DNA of 14,850 nt, taken from positions 1 through 14,850 of the forward strand of contig CALBGD010000002.1 of NCBI GenBank assembly GCA_937893735.1. The letters run 5' to 3'. Below the pieces are notes generated by a model that was not told where the DNA came from, searched no databases, and was given only the letters and a program-made list of their open reading frames with translations. The position numbers were made by a program, and so were the translations under genes. Of the stretch, positions 1-7,827 are shown piece after piece (within the stretch, counting starts at the first letter, position 1; each line of letters begins with the position of its first letter). The stretch comes from an uncultured Clostridia bacterium. GTDB lineage: Bacteria; Bacillota; Clostridia; Oscillospirales; Ruminococcaceae.

Positions 1-28
1 AGGTCGCGCCGCGCCCACCTCTGGCAGA

Positions 29-1735
29 ATGCGGACAATCTACTCCAAAAAAGAAAGTCGGCAAATCTCGCCAAAGAAGTTCGCAAACACCAAGTTCCGT
101 AAAATCAATCATCGTAACCTCAAGATATCCAAAAAGCACTACAAAGTGCTTAAAAACGGGACTGTGGAGAAATCCGCGCTGGAAAAGAAAAAGTCCAAAG
201 GGCTTAACAATGCAGTCAGGATTGACAAATCACGACTGCATTTTAAAAGAGTCGATCCCCGCAGATTAAAAAATCGAAACTTCAAGAAGCTGAAGCTGAA
301 TAAAGATTTCAAGCTGAAGAACGGAAAAATCAGTATTAAATGGTACAGCAGAAACATTAATTCTCCATTCGGTCTGACAAAACAGGTGTTTGGCAAAGTA
401 GGCAAAACTACCGGAAAGGCTTTGGACATATCACATTCGATTGTTACAGCAGTCGGAAAAGCAGGAAATTCGGACGATACTTCCGGTACTGGCGCTCTGA
501 GCCAAGCCGCAGATTATTATACATACGGCAAACAAGCAATCAGCGCTGGCGGAAAAGTGGTAAACAAGACTGCAAGTGGTATACGCAAATCGGCGAAAGC
601 GATTACTAAAGTTGTCGATCCAAGACAGCGCCGAATGCTGAAGAAATCCGTTCGTAGAGAAGTACGGCAATTTAAACGGTCTGTTCGCAATGTGGGGAAA
701 GCTACAACAAAGGCAGTAAAAAATACCGCCAAAGCTGCCAAAGCAACTGCAAAAGCGACAACTCAAGCTGCAAAAGCAACGGCAAAGGCAGCTCAAGCGG
801 TTGTTAAGGCTACCACAACCGCTATCACCAAAATTGCCTCTCTCATCGCGGAAACAGCTCCATGGAGCTTAATCATCATCGCAGCACTCGCTCTGATTAT
901 TGCCATAATCCTACTTATAGAAAGCTTGTTCACAAGTGCAGGAGGTACTCTTGTAGGCGGTGCAGGCTGGGTCATGGGAGATGAGAGCAAACCAACACCA
1001 ACCGCCAAAGACGCCTATAACAACTACAAAGAATACATGGACGATATTGATAACATTCTTAAGAATGAGATTATTCAAACACTTAAAAACTCTGTTACCG
1101 GATTTTGCGCAGATGACCCAACGCCGAAGAAAATAATCTCATACAAAAGCAAGGCAATTAGTTCAGGTAGACTTTATCCTGCATATAAACAGGATCGCAC
1201 AATAAACGGCTATATCGACAGGTTCGAGCTGAAAGATGAAGACTACGTTGAAATGCTATCCGCCTTATTTGTCCTCATGACCCGGGAAAAACAGCAAGCG
1301 GAAAATGTCGGAGAGAATGAAATCTTTGAGTTCATTTTTAAGACCGAAGACATTTCCGAGTTCATTGGTTCGGTGAACGGTAACACATCTCGCTGGGGCG
1401 ACACCTTTTTCATTAAGACCGATGTAAATGAAAGTCCTGTTTCCTGTCCCGGTGAAGACTGTAAGATAAAGTATAAAGATGATAATTGCGCGTCGTATAC
1501 AGATGACGATGGGCATAAGCAATATTATTGCAAGGGTCACCCCTATTGTCCTGTTAACCATACCGAGAAAAAGGTCTCCTTGTATAAGGTCACAGACTAC
1601 TACAACAAGACAGTCGAGGAAATATATAATTTCTCGGAAGCCGAAAAGACACGCTATAATCTGTCCAAAACCATCATCTCAATGCTGATTGAGGAATATG
1701 GTTCAGAAATCAGTTCAGAAGCGGAGGGAGCATGA
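29..1735 (+). CDS. CD1108-like conjugative-element membrane protein, start uncertain
   Basis: The product is a membrane protein of the kind carried by Clostridia conjugative elements (CD1108-like). Residues 1-220 are very rich in Lys and Arg, residues 225-270 form an Ala/Lys/Thr repeat, and one membrane segment spans about 281-303 (after APWS). A mostly hydrophilic domain follows, probably outside the cell. It contains a Cys/His cluster (C473, C478, C487, H496, C501, H504, C507, H511) that could bind a metal. CD1108 relatives, as I recall them, often carry an NlpC/P60 peptidase domain at the C-terminus. None is visible here: the protein ends about 55 residues after the cluster. No good ribosome site precedes the ATG at 29 and the same frame is open back to base 2, so the gene may begin upstream. 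Its stop overlaps the next start (ATGA). A role in the transfer channel is inferred from context. Confidence 0.7.
   Translation: MRTIYSKKESRQISPKKFANTKFRKINHRNLKISKKHYKVLKNGTVEKSALEKKKSKGLNNAVRIDKSRLHFKRVDPRRLKNRNFKKLKLNKDFKLKNGKISIKWYSRNINSPFGLTKQVFGKVGKTTGKALDISHSIVTAVGKAGNSDDTSGTGALSQAADYYTYGKQAISAGGKVVNKTASGIRKSAKAITKVVDPRQRRMLKKSVRREVRQFKRSVRNVGKATTKAVKNTAKAAKATAKATTQAAKATAKAAQAVVKATTTAITKIASLIAETAPWSLIIIAALALIIAIILLIESLFTSAGGTLVGGAGWVMGDESKPTPTAKDAYNNYKEYMDDIDNILKNEIIQTLKNSVTGFCADDPTPKKIISYKSKAISSGRLYPAYKQDRTINGYIDRFELKDEDYVEMLSALFVLMTREKQQAENVGENEIFEFIFKTEDISEFIGSVNGNTSRWGDTFFIKTDVNESPVSCPGEDCKIKYKDDNCASYTDDDGHKQYYCKGHPYCPVNHTEKKVSLYKVTDYYNKTVEEIYNFSEAEKTRYNLSKTIISMLIEEYGSEISSEAEGA
701..838 (+). 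repeat. Ala/Lys/Thr-rich imperfect coding repeat
   Basis: Short units of the type AKAT or TKAA recur here, encoded by near-repeats of GCAAAAGCAAC. The stretch covers residues 225-270 of the CD1108-like protein, directly before its membrane segment. It resembles the basic Ala/Lys tails of DNA-binding proteins and probably forms a positively charged cytoplasmic helix. DNA or membrane-surface contact is only a suggestion. Confidence 0.5.
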
Positions 1736-2049
1736 AACTATACAACTATTTTATAAGCAAAAGCATAGGTCAGAGAATACGTCTGATAATCGCTTTTGTG
1801 GCACTGCTGACATTCTGCTTTTTTATCATAAAAGGCAATATTTTTGATAAAAAAACAGACACTCCAAATCAGGCTACCAGTCAGACCGAAATCATCGAAG
1901 TCACGACCTCGGAAGCAACAGCGGAGGTCACACAAACAACCGAACCGCTAAGTTTTCATATCAGCATTATTGATGTGGGAATACTTGTTGCCGTTGTCAC
2001 AGCTTACACTATCCACAAATTACGCGAACGAAAACGTGAGAGGAGATAA
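1732..2049 (+). CDS. Small protein with two membrane segments, unknown function
   Basis: I do not recognise this 105-residue protein. It has a basic N-terminus, a hydrophobic segment at about 17-35 (IRLIIAFVALLTFCFFII), a Thr/Glu-rich polar stretch at about 40-72, a second hydrophobic segment at about 74-93, and a strongly basic tail (HKLRERKRERR). By the positive-inside rule both ends should be cytoplasmic with the Thr-rich loop outside. The start overlaps the stop of the upstream gene (ATGA) and a purine-rich ribosome site (GGAGGG) lies just before it. The next gene starts 3 bases after its stop. This tight coupling suggests it is made together with the CD1108-like protein and may be its membrane partner, which is inference. 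The overlap and clear ribosome site make it a credible gene despite its size. Confidence 0.8.
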   Translation: MKLYNYFISKSIGQRIRLIIAFVALLTFCFFIIKGNIFDKKTDTPNQATSQTEIIEVTTSEATAEVTQTTEPLSFHISIIDVGILVAVVTAYTIHKLRERKRERR

Positions 2050-2052
2050 CCC

Positions 2053-2415
2053 ATGAATATATCAAGTCAGATCGCAAAGCTCCGCGAAAAGGCAGAGCAG
2101 AAAACATTTCAGCTCATGGAAATAAGCGATAATATTGCGAAGTCCAAAGAGCAGATAAAAGTGCTGAAAAAGGATATCGCTTATCTTAATGAGCAGATTT
2201 CAGCGCTTGAAATGAAACAGCTCTCTGAAACGCTTACCAGCAACGGTATCACGAAAGCGGATATCGAAGCTGCTATCGCCGCCGGGCATTTCAAAAAGCC
2301 CGAACCGACCGAACCCGCCGAAAACGTGCCGGCTGAAAACGCGCCGGACACACCTGCAACGGAAAGCAGTACAAATACACCGGAGGTGAACGCAAATGAA
2401 ACTGGTAGTCGCTGA
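2053..2415 (+). CDS. DUF4315-family coiled-coil protein
   Basis: This 120-residue protein matches the DUF4315 family, small proteins typically next to topoisomerase III and CD1107/CD1108-type genes in Clostridia mobile elements. Residues 1-60 have the heptad pattern of a coiled coil (repeated Leu/Ile with Glu and Lys). A short conserved part follows at about 62-78 (SNGITKADIEAAIAAG), typical of the family. The tail from about 80 is rich in Pro, Glu, Asn and Thr and is probably disordered. The ribosome site AGGAGA lies 6 bases before the ATG. The 3' end overlaps the start of topB by 20 bases in another frame, so the two are probably translationally coupled. The biochemical role of the family is not known to me. 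Confidence 0.8.
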   Translation: MNISSQIAKLREKAEQKTFQLMEISDNIAKSKEQIKVLKKDIAYLNEQISALEMKQLSETLTSNGITKADIEAAIAAGHFKKPEPTEPAENVPAENAPDTPATESSTNTPEVNANETGSR

Positions 2416-4528
2416 AAAGCCGTCAGTAGCCCGTGATATCGCTGCCGTAATCGGCGCTGATGAAAAGGTCAACGGCGCATTGAAAGGCAACGGTTACATA
2501 GTAACGTCAGCTCGCGGACATCTCGTCCGCCTGAAAGACCCGACCGAATATGACGAACGCTATCAGAAATGGACGCTCAACGACCTGCCTATCGTCCCGG
2601 AGTTTGAGTTTACTCCGGTTTCCGGCGCAGAGGATTGCCTTGACGCGCTTACCAAGAATATGCTTAGCAGCGATGTCGATGAGATAATCTGCGCGACAGA
2701 CGCGGGGCGCGAGGGCGAATGCATATTCCGGTACATATACGATTATATCGGCTGCACCAAGCCGGTTAAACGGCTCTGGATATCCTCGCTTACTGCTGAA
2801 AGCATAAAGCAGGGTTTCAATAATCTTCTTTCCAGTTCGGAAAAAGACAGTGTGTACGCTGCCGGACTCGCCCGTAACAAGGTAGACTGGCTGTTCGGCA
2901 TGAACCTCTCCCGCTTATACTCTATATATTGCAGTGCGAAATGCTCCGTAGGCAGAGTTCAGACCGCCGTAGTAAACATGATAGTGCAGCGCGACCGTGA
3001 AATCGCTGCTTTTGTAAAAAAGCCATATTTCAAGCTGAAACTGGAGAACGGTGCGGAGTGGTTTGACGGCGAGGTGGACAGCTTTGCAGAACAGAGCGAA
3101 GCGGAAACGGTCAAGGCAAAGTGCGAAAATCAGCTCTGTACGGTAAAGAAAGTTGATACAAAGCTGAAAAAAGAAAACCGCCCGCTGCTGTTCTCGCTGA
3201 CCTCGTTACAGGCTGAAGCCAACGACAAGCTGGGCTTTTCGGCAGCGACAACGCTCACTATAATGCAGTTACTCTATGAAAAAAAGCTGCTTACCTATCC
3301 GAGAACGGACAGCAACTACATAACCGATGACATGGCTCCCAAGCTGGAGGGACTGGTGAAGAAAGTGCGTTTCTTTGATGAAGCAGCCGCCGATGAGCTG
3401 ATACTCACCGGGCTGAACATTGATACGCGCGTAGTCAACAACGCAAAGGTCAGCGATCATCACGCTATTCTCCCGACAGAGTACATCGACAAAGCTGAAA
3501 AAATCGAGCTTACCAAAGAGGAAAAGGCTATCCTTGATATGGTGATAAGACGGTTCCTCGCAGTTCTTAGCCAGGAATACCAGTACAACGAAACCGCAGT
3601 AATCTTCGATGTGAACGGCGAAACGTTCCGCTGCAAATACAAGGTACCCGTCAAATTGGGCTGGAAAAAATTCTACCCCGGTGACGAGGACAACGGAAAA
3701 GCAGTAAACTACACCGAGGGCGAGAGCTTTGAAACAAAAAACCTCACCATTTCCGAATGCGAAACCCAGCCGCCAAAGCACTACACCGAAAGCACCTTGC
3801 TTAAGGCTATGGAGAATATCGACCGCCGTATCGAGGATAAGGAGCTTAGCAGCTACGTTTCCGAACGCGGCTTAGGTACTCCCGCAACCAGAGCTGCAAT
3901 AATCGAACGCATAATCACGGTAGGCTACATCAAGCGCAGCGGCAAATCCCTTTTAGCAGAAGAAAAAGGGGTCAAGCTGATTGATATACTCCCCGAGGGC
4001 GTGAAGAATATCGAAATGACCGCAAGCATGGAGCAGCAGCTCTCCGCTATTGAGAAAGGCAGCGAAACCGCCGAGAATGTCATAGCGCAGACCATACAGA
4101 AAGTGCGTGACATTATTACGCTTGAAGCCGGGCGTGAACACGTTTCCCTTGCTCCCCCGAAAATCTCCCTGGGAAAATGCCCGAAGTGCGGCGGCAACGT
4201 ATACGAATTCACCAAGAACGGCAACACAGTATACTACTGCGAAAACTCCCCGGCTAAGTGCTTTTTCCGGCTCTGGGCTGACGATAAGTTCTTTACTTCG
4301 CAGGGCAAGAAACTTACCTCCAGCATAGTGAAATCCCTGCTTGCAAAAGGAAAAGTCAAGATAAGCGGATTTAAGTCCGCGAAAACTGGCACTACCTATG
4401 ACGCGATTATTTCTTTTTCAGACCAGGACTACAAGGATCCGAATGGTAATCTTCACGCTGCCTTTTCAATGGAGTTTGATAACTCCAAGAAGCAGCAGAA
4501 GACCAAGGATAAAAAGAAAGGCGGTTAA
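2396..4528 (+). CDS. topB: DNA topoisomerase III (type IA)
   Basis: A type IA topoisomerase that cuts and rejoins one DNA strand and relaxes or decatenates DNA during replication or transfer of the element. The N-terminus is a Toprim domain with its catalytic Glu at residue 7 (MKLVVAEKPSVA) and the acidic motif DAGREGE at 102-108. The active-site tyrosine is Y301 in TYPRTDS. The conserved region with RGLGTPATRA, typical of the family, follows at about residues 491-500. A four-cysteine zinc motif is at C595, C598, C615 and C622, followed by a C-terminal repeat domain (about 640-690) and a basic tail. The length of 710 residues is usual for Firmicutes topoisomerase III, and nothing essential appears missing. 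The ribosome site GGAGGTG precedes the ATG inside the end of the DUF4315 gene. Mobile-element copies of topB are usually separate from the chromosomal one. Confidence 0.96.
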   Translation: MKLVVAEKPSVARDIAAVIGADEKVNGALKGNGYIVTSARGHLVRLKDPTEYDERYQKWTLNDLPIVPEFEFTPVSGAEDCLDALTKNMLSSDVDEIICATDAGREGECIFRYIYDYIGCTKPVKRLWISSLTAESIKQGFNNLLSSSEKDSVYAAGLARNKVDWLFGMNLSRLYSIYCSAKCSVGRVQTAVVNMIVQRDREIAAFVKKPYFKLKLENGAEWFDGEVDSFAEQSEAETVKAKCENQLCTVKKVDTKLKKENRPLLFSLTSLQAEANDKLGFSAATTLTIMQLLYEKKLLTYPRTDSNYITDDMAPKLEGLVKKVRFFDEAAADELILTGLNIDTRVVNNAKVSDHHAILPTEYIDKAEKIELTKEEKAILDMVIRRFLAVLSQEYQYNETAVIFDVNGETFRCKYKVPVKLGWKKFYPGDEDNGKAVNYTEGESFETKNLTISECETQPPKHYTESTLLKAMENIDRRIEDKELSSYVSERGLGTPATRAAIIERIITVGYIKRSGKSLLAEEKGVKLIDILPEGVKNIEMTASMEQQLSAIEKGSETAENVIAQTIQKVRDIITLEAGREHVSLAPPKISLGKCPKCGGNVYEFTKNGNTVYYCENSPAKCFFRLWADDKFFTSQGKKLTSSIVKSLLAKGKVKISGFKSAKTGTTYDAIISFSDQDYKDPNGNLHAAFSMEFDNSKKQQKTKDKKKGG

Positions 4529-4533
4529 GACAA

Positions 4534-7275
4534 ATGTATTTTTTCCGGGTCGAAATCAGCAGCTTTGACGATGAACGCAAAACTCTTTTCATCGTCCCCG
4601 AACAGACTGAGGACGATTTTAGCTCTGTACCATTTTCCGAGAAACAGCTTACGCAGACGGCGGCATACAAGCAGTTTGTTAAAGAAACCAAAACTAATGT
4701 CGTTGACGTAAGCTATGAGCTTTTCAGCACTCCCGAAACTGTGACCGCCGAAATTACAGAGGAACAGTTCGAACAAATCCGCGCTGACGGAAAGCTCGAG
4801 CGCATTGACGGCAATGAGCTTAGCATTGTATCTGGCAGCAAGTCAGGAAAAGGCGGCAAAGGCGGCAACTTGAAGATGTATGCGCTCATCGGGGCTGTTG
4901 CCGTTGTCGTAATAATACTGATTGCAGTTTCAGCCGCCAAAGGCAAAGGCGGCGATGAAACCTCCGGTACCGGGGAAACAACCGCCGAGGTAACGGTTGA
5001 AGCAACAGCCGAAACCACACAGGAAACGTCTGAAACATCAACAGCAGAAACACCGGGTAATCCCACACATGAAATTACCTCACCTGCTACCCTAGAAACG
5101 AAAGATGTGTATGTTGACGTTCCGTATACTGAGCAGGCAGCAGCCACTACCGAGGAAACCTCAACACCAAATACGCAGCAGACCAGCAGCGGCAGCAGTT
5201 CCGGCAGCTCCACTACATACACGATTTCTTTCAACGCCAATGGCGGTACCGGAGAGATGGAAAGCATAGTTTCCGAGCCGGATCAATATGTAGTGCTGCC
5301 TACTGCAAGTGAAGCAGCAAAGAGCATATCAAGGCAGGGATATAAGCTCATCGGTTTTACCGATAACAGAGATGTGGAGTATCCCTTATATGACTATAAA
5401 ATGCCATATCAGAACATCACTCTTTTCGCTGTCTGGGAAACCGAGGAATACAAAGTAACCTACAATTCCAACGGCGGCACAGGGCAGCTTTCCGCTGCTG
5501 CCGTGAAATACGGCGAAGATATCCCGCTGCCAACCGACATTGCTGTATATAAAGAGGGATATGAACTTGCCGGGTGGAGTACGGACAAGAACGCTAAAAG
5601 CCCTATAAAGAGCATGAAAATGCCCTATGAAAATACCGCTCTCTATGCTGTCTGGTCTACCAAAAAGCAGACCGCAAAGCTAACAATGCACTACGATGAC
5701 AGCGTTATGGTGCGTTCCGTGGAAATCGGCTCGGTAATAGATATGGAGCAGGATTTCGGCATTACCAAGGACGGATACATCATTTCAGGTTGGTATCTTG
5801 AAGATTCACCGGGCAGAATAGAGTACCTCGATGTTGAGCAGGACACAGAGGTTTACGCCAAGTGGCAGCCTGCGGAATACATAACAATAACCGTTGACCG
5901 CAGCTACTTCAATCAGAAGCCGGAAAGATACAAGGTCAGCCTTGATATGAACGGATACGCTACATTCAAAATGCCGAAAGTGAATGACCGGAGCAGTGTA
6001 TACGATCATGTTTACGGCTGCACATACGGGTTCTCCCGCAAGAAGCAGACTGGCGAATACGGTTCAATCGAATATTACAGCGAAACAGAATACCAGTTCA
6101 GCAAGGATACTACCCTATACCGTGTGCTTAATATGTACGGAGGTGGCAAGGGAACAGTCAATGACCCCTACATCATAGATTACTACGACCAGCTCCTTTT
6201 TCTGGCGAAAAACAAGGCAAAGGGATACTTTATCCAGACCCAGGATATAAAGTTCCCCGGAGAGATTGACCGACAGCCGATTGATACCGTTCGTATCGGA
6301 AAAGGATACGAAAGCAAATACTACGACCTGTTCGTGTATGACGGTCAGGGCTATAAAATAACCGGATTATATGGTGACGGCGGCTTGTTCGGAACAGTAG
6401 CAGCAAGCACGATAAAGAATGTAGTGATTGACGGAGCTACAATATCCGTGGCGGGTACCTCAACATCAGACTACGGGATACTCTGCAACAGAGTTACAAG
6501 CTATGCTTATAATTCTGCCGAGGGTTCCGAAAAATATGGCACAGGAAATACCCGGTTTGAAAACTGCAAGGTTTCAAACAGCAAGCTGTATTCCGACAAG
6601 ACAGCGCAATACATCGGCGGTCTGGTCGGCAGCGGTGGAGAGCTTAATAACTGCTATGCATACAATGTCCTTTTGAGCTGCAAGGGCAACACTGCTGGTG
6701 TCGGCGGTATCGTTGGAAACGCTTGCTTTGTCAAGGGAAGCCTTGCAAACGTGATAACGATAGAGGGCAGCAGCATTACAGCAGCCGGCGGAATTGCTGG
6801 TTCAGCTTTCGGAACGCAGTGCTGGAAAAACGGCAACAAAGCAGAAATCACAGGCGGCTCGATATTCGGCTGCGGCGTAAGAGGGTTCAGTTCTTCCGGA
6901 GCGCAGTATTGCGGCGGAATTACCGGGCAAACCACATCTAACGCAACAGGAGCTTACATCAAGAGCTGTTATGTTGCAAACATTATCCTCAATGGCGGCA
7001 GCAACGGCAGCATTTCCGGCGGCGATAACCTCAACAATGGATATGCACATTCAATAGCGTTCTGCATTATCGACAAGACAAACGGTTATCCCAGCGTTGG
7101 CGGCAAGCTCGTTAATTCACACGAAAAGACAAGAGTGCTGACCGTTCCGGCTGACGGTCTGACCGTAGACGGCGTTCTTTCTGTCCTTAATGCGTCCGGC
7201 AGCGGATACACCGAATGGCAGCGCAGCAAGGACAAGAACAGCGGGTACCCATTCCCCGGCGGTATTACATTTTAA
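4534..7275 (+). CDS. Membrane-anchored surface protein with InlB-type and GLUG repeats
   Basis: Probably a surface adhesin-like protein. The first 110 residues are polar and unrecognised and end in a basic Gly/Lys linker (KSGKGGKGG). A membrane segment follows at about 115-135, so the head should be cytoplasmic and the rest outside (type II topology); there is no signal peptide. A Thr/Glu/Ser-rich stalk covers about 140-225. Two clear Listeria-Bacteroides (InlB B-type) repeats lie at about 226-304 and 305-383, each with an NGGTG turn and ending in AVW, and a degraded third at about 387-452. From about 535 to 860 there is a Gly-rich beta region with at least five GLUG-like units (near residues 616, 695, 724, 752 and 794). 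There is no LPXTG sorting signal. It starts 5 bases after topB stops, so it is probably co-transcribed. A role in contact with partner cells or host surfaces is inference. Confidence 0.85.
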   Translation: MYFFRVEISSFDDERKTLFIVPEQTEDDFSSVPFSEKQLTQTAAYKQFVKETKTNVVDVSYELFSTPETVTAEITEEQFEQIRADGKLERIDGNELSIVSGSKSGKGGKGGNLKMYALIGAVAVVVIILIAVSAAKGKGGDETSGTGETTAEVTVEATAETTQETSETSTAETPGNPTHEITSPATLETKDVYVDVPYTEQAAATTEETSTPNTQQTSSGSSSGSSTTYTISFNANGGTGEMESIVSEPDQYVVLPTASEAAKSISRQGYKLIGFTDNRDVEYPLYDYKMPYQNITLFAVWETEEYKVTYNSNGGTGQLSAAAVKYGEDIPLPTDIAVYKEGYELAGWSTDKNAKSPIKSMKMPYENTALYAVWSTKKQTAKLTMHYDDSVMVRSVEIGSVIDMEQDFGITKDGYIISGWYLEDSPGRIEYLDVEQDTEVYAKWQPAEYITITVDRSYFNQKPERYKVSLDMNGYATFKMPKVNDRSSVYDHVYGCTYGFSRKKQTGEYGSIEYYSETEYQFSKDTTLYRVLNMYGGGKGTVNDPYIIDYYDQLLFLAKNKAKGYFIQTQDIKFPGEIDRQPIDTVRIGKGYESKYYDLFVYDGQGYKITGLYGDGGLFGTVAASTIKNVVIDGATISVAGTSTSDYGILCNRVTSYAYNSAEGSEKYGTGNTRFENCKVSNSKLYSDKTAQYIGGLVGSGGELNNCYAYNVLLSCKGNTAGVGGIVGNACFVKGSLANVITIEGSSITAAGGIAGSAFGTQCWKNGNKAEITGGSIFGCGVRGFSSSGAQYCGGITGQTTSNATGAYIKSCYVANIILNGGSNGSISGGDNLNNGYAHSIAFCIIDKTNGYPSVGGKLVNSHEKTRVLTVPADGLTVDGVLSVLNASGSGYTEWQRSKDKNSGYPFPGGITF

Positions 7276-7281
7276 CAGAGA

Positions 7282-7301
7282 TTGTGCTACATATAGCACA
7301 A
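7282..7301. promoter_or_regulatory. Perfect inverted repeat before ssb
   Basis: Two 8-base arms (TTGTGCTA and TAGCACAA) flank the 4-base spacer CATA. The repeat fills most of the 45-base gap between the surface-protein stop and the ssb start, and ends 7 bases before the ssb ribosome site. No T-run follows, so a standard terminator is unlikely. It may be a repressor site or an RNA hairpin that affects ssb translation. An 18-base stretch of it (7285-7302) recurs exactly at 12183-12200. Confidence 0.6.
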
Positions 7302-7320
7302 ATTCGGAAAAGGAGTATTT

Positions 7321-7749
7321 ATGTTCAACAGGTCGATTATCATGGGCAGGCTCTGCAACGAGCCTGTCATCAAAACTACTCCGTCCGGGAAGTCGTTCGC
7401 GACTTTCCGGGTTGCGGTGGAACGTGCATACGCTCCCAAGGACGGCGAACGCGAAACGGATTTCTTCAACATACGCGCGTGGGGCGGCAGAGCAGAGTTC
7501 GTATGCAAGTACTTTCATAAGGGTAGCATGATTATGCTCGAGGGCGAACGGCAGCAGCGCAGATACACCAACAAGAATGGTGAGCCTGATATCTGGGACG
7601 AAATTGTTGCCGACATAATCCGCTTTACCGGAGAAAAGGCGCGGAACGAACAGGCTGATGAACCGGCAGCCGTTCCAGACGTACCCGCTTACGATCCGCC
7701 CGATTTTCCCGACAACACAGGCGTTGAAACAGACCCTTATCCGTTCTGA
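7321..7749 (+). CDS. ssb: Single-stranded DNA-binding protein
   Basis: A 142-residue SSB with the usual OB-fold domain at about residues 1-107: an N-terminal strand with MGRL, the conserved TPSGKSFATFRVAVER region, FFNIRAWGG, and KGSMIMLEGE. The C-terminal part is a Pro- and Asp-rich disordered tail ending in DPYPF, close to the DDDIPF-type tip through which SSB recruits repair and replication proteins. It coats single-stranded DNA, here probably during transfer or replication of the element. The ribosome site AAAGGAG lies 5 bases before the ATG. It follows the surface-protein gene after 45 bases holding an inverted repeat, and precedes a strong promoter for the next gene. Its length is slightly short for the family, as is common for copies on mobile elements. 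Confidence 0.95.
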   Translation: MFNRSIIMGRLCNEPVIKTTPSGKSFATFRVAVERAYAPKDGERETDFFNIRAWGGRAEFVCKYFHKGSMIMLEGERQQRRYTNKNGEPDIWDEIVADIIRFTGEKARNEQADEPAAVPDVPAYDPPDFPDNTGVETDPYPF

Positions 7750-7779
7750 AAAATAAAATCGAAATTCTCCAAAAAAATC

Positions 7780-7808
7780 TTGACTTTATCGCATTAATGT
7801 GATAAAAT
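7780..7808 (+). promoter_or_regulatory. Sigma-70/SigA-type promoter of the giant gene
   Basis: A -35 box TTGACT (7780-7785) and a -10 box TAAAAT (7803-7808) are separated by exactly 17 bases in the 78-base gap after ssb. Transcription would start near 7814-7816, just before the ribosome site AGGAGG (7817-7822), giving a very short leader. This is the clearest promoter in the window. Confidence 0.8.
7785..7806. promoter_or_regulatory. Palindromic operator inside the promoter spacer
   Basis: A 22-base near-perfect palindrome built on TTATCGCATTAATGTGATAA (7786-7805), with one mismatched pair (G7791/T7800). It fills the spacer and reaches into the -10 box, so a dimeric repressor bound there would block RNA polymerase. 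The symmetry suits an Xre-like or TetR-like regulator. No such regulator gene is in the window. Confidence 0.65.
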
Positions 7809-7827
7809 ACTATTACAGGAGGTTAAT

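Noticed and set aside
1..28. GC-rich start of the window as a separate feature
   Set aside because: It is in frame with the first gene and too short to interpret; it may be the coding sequence upstream of the chosen start.
2699..2719. DAGREGE in topoisomerase III as an unusual Toprim motif
   Set aside because: This is the usual form in Gram-positive topoisomerase III proteins.
4713..5267. Minus-strand open frame of 184 codons, rich in Val and Ser
   Set aside because: It mirrors the Thr/Glu-rich stalk of the surface protein, whose repetitive codons avoid stops on the other strand.
7282..7301. Inverted repeat before ssb as an intrinsic terminator
   Set aside because: The arms are AT-rich and no T-run follows on either side, so termination is unlikely.
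7190..7531. Plus-strand frames of 113 and 101 codons across the surface-protein end and ssb
   Set aside because: They run over the ssb start region in wrong frames, while ssb itself has clear OB-fold motifs and its own ribosome site.
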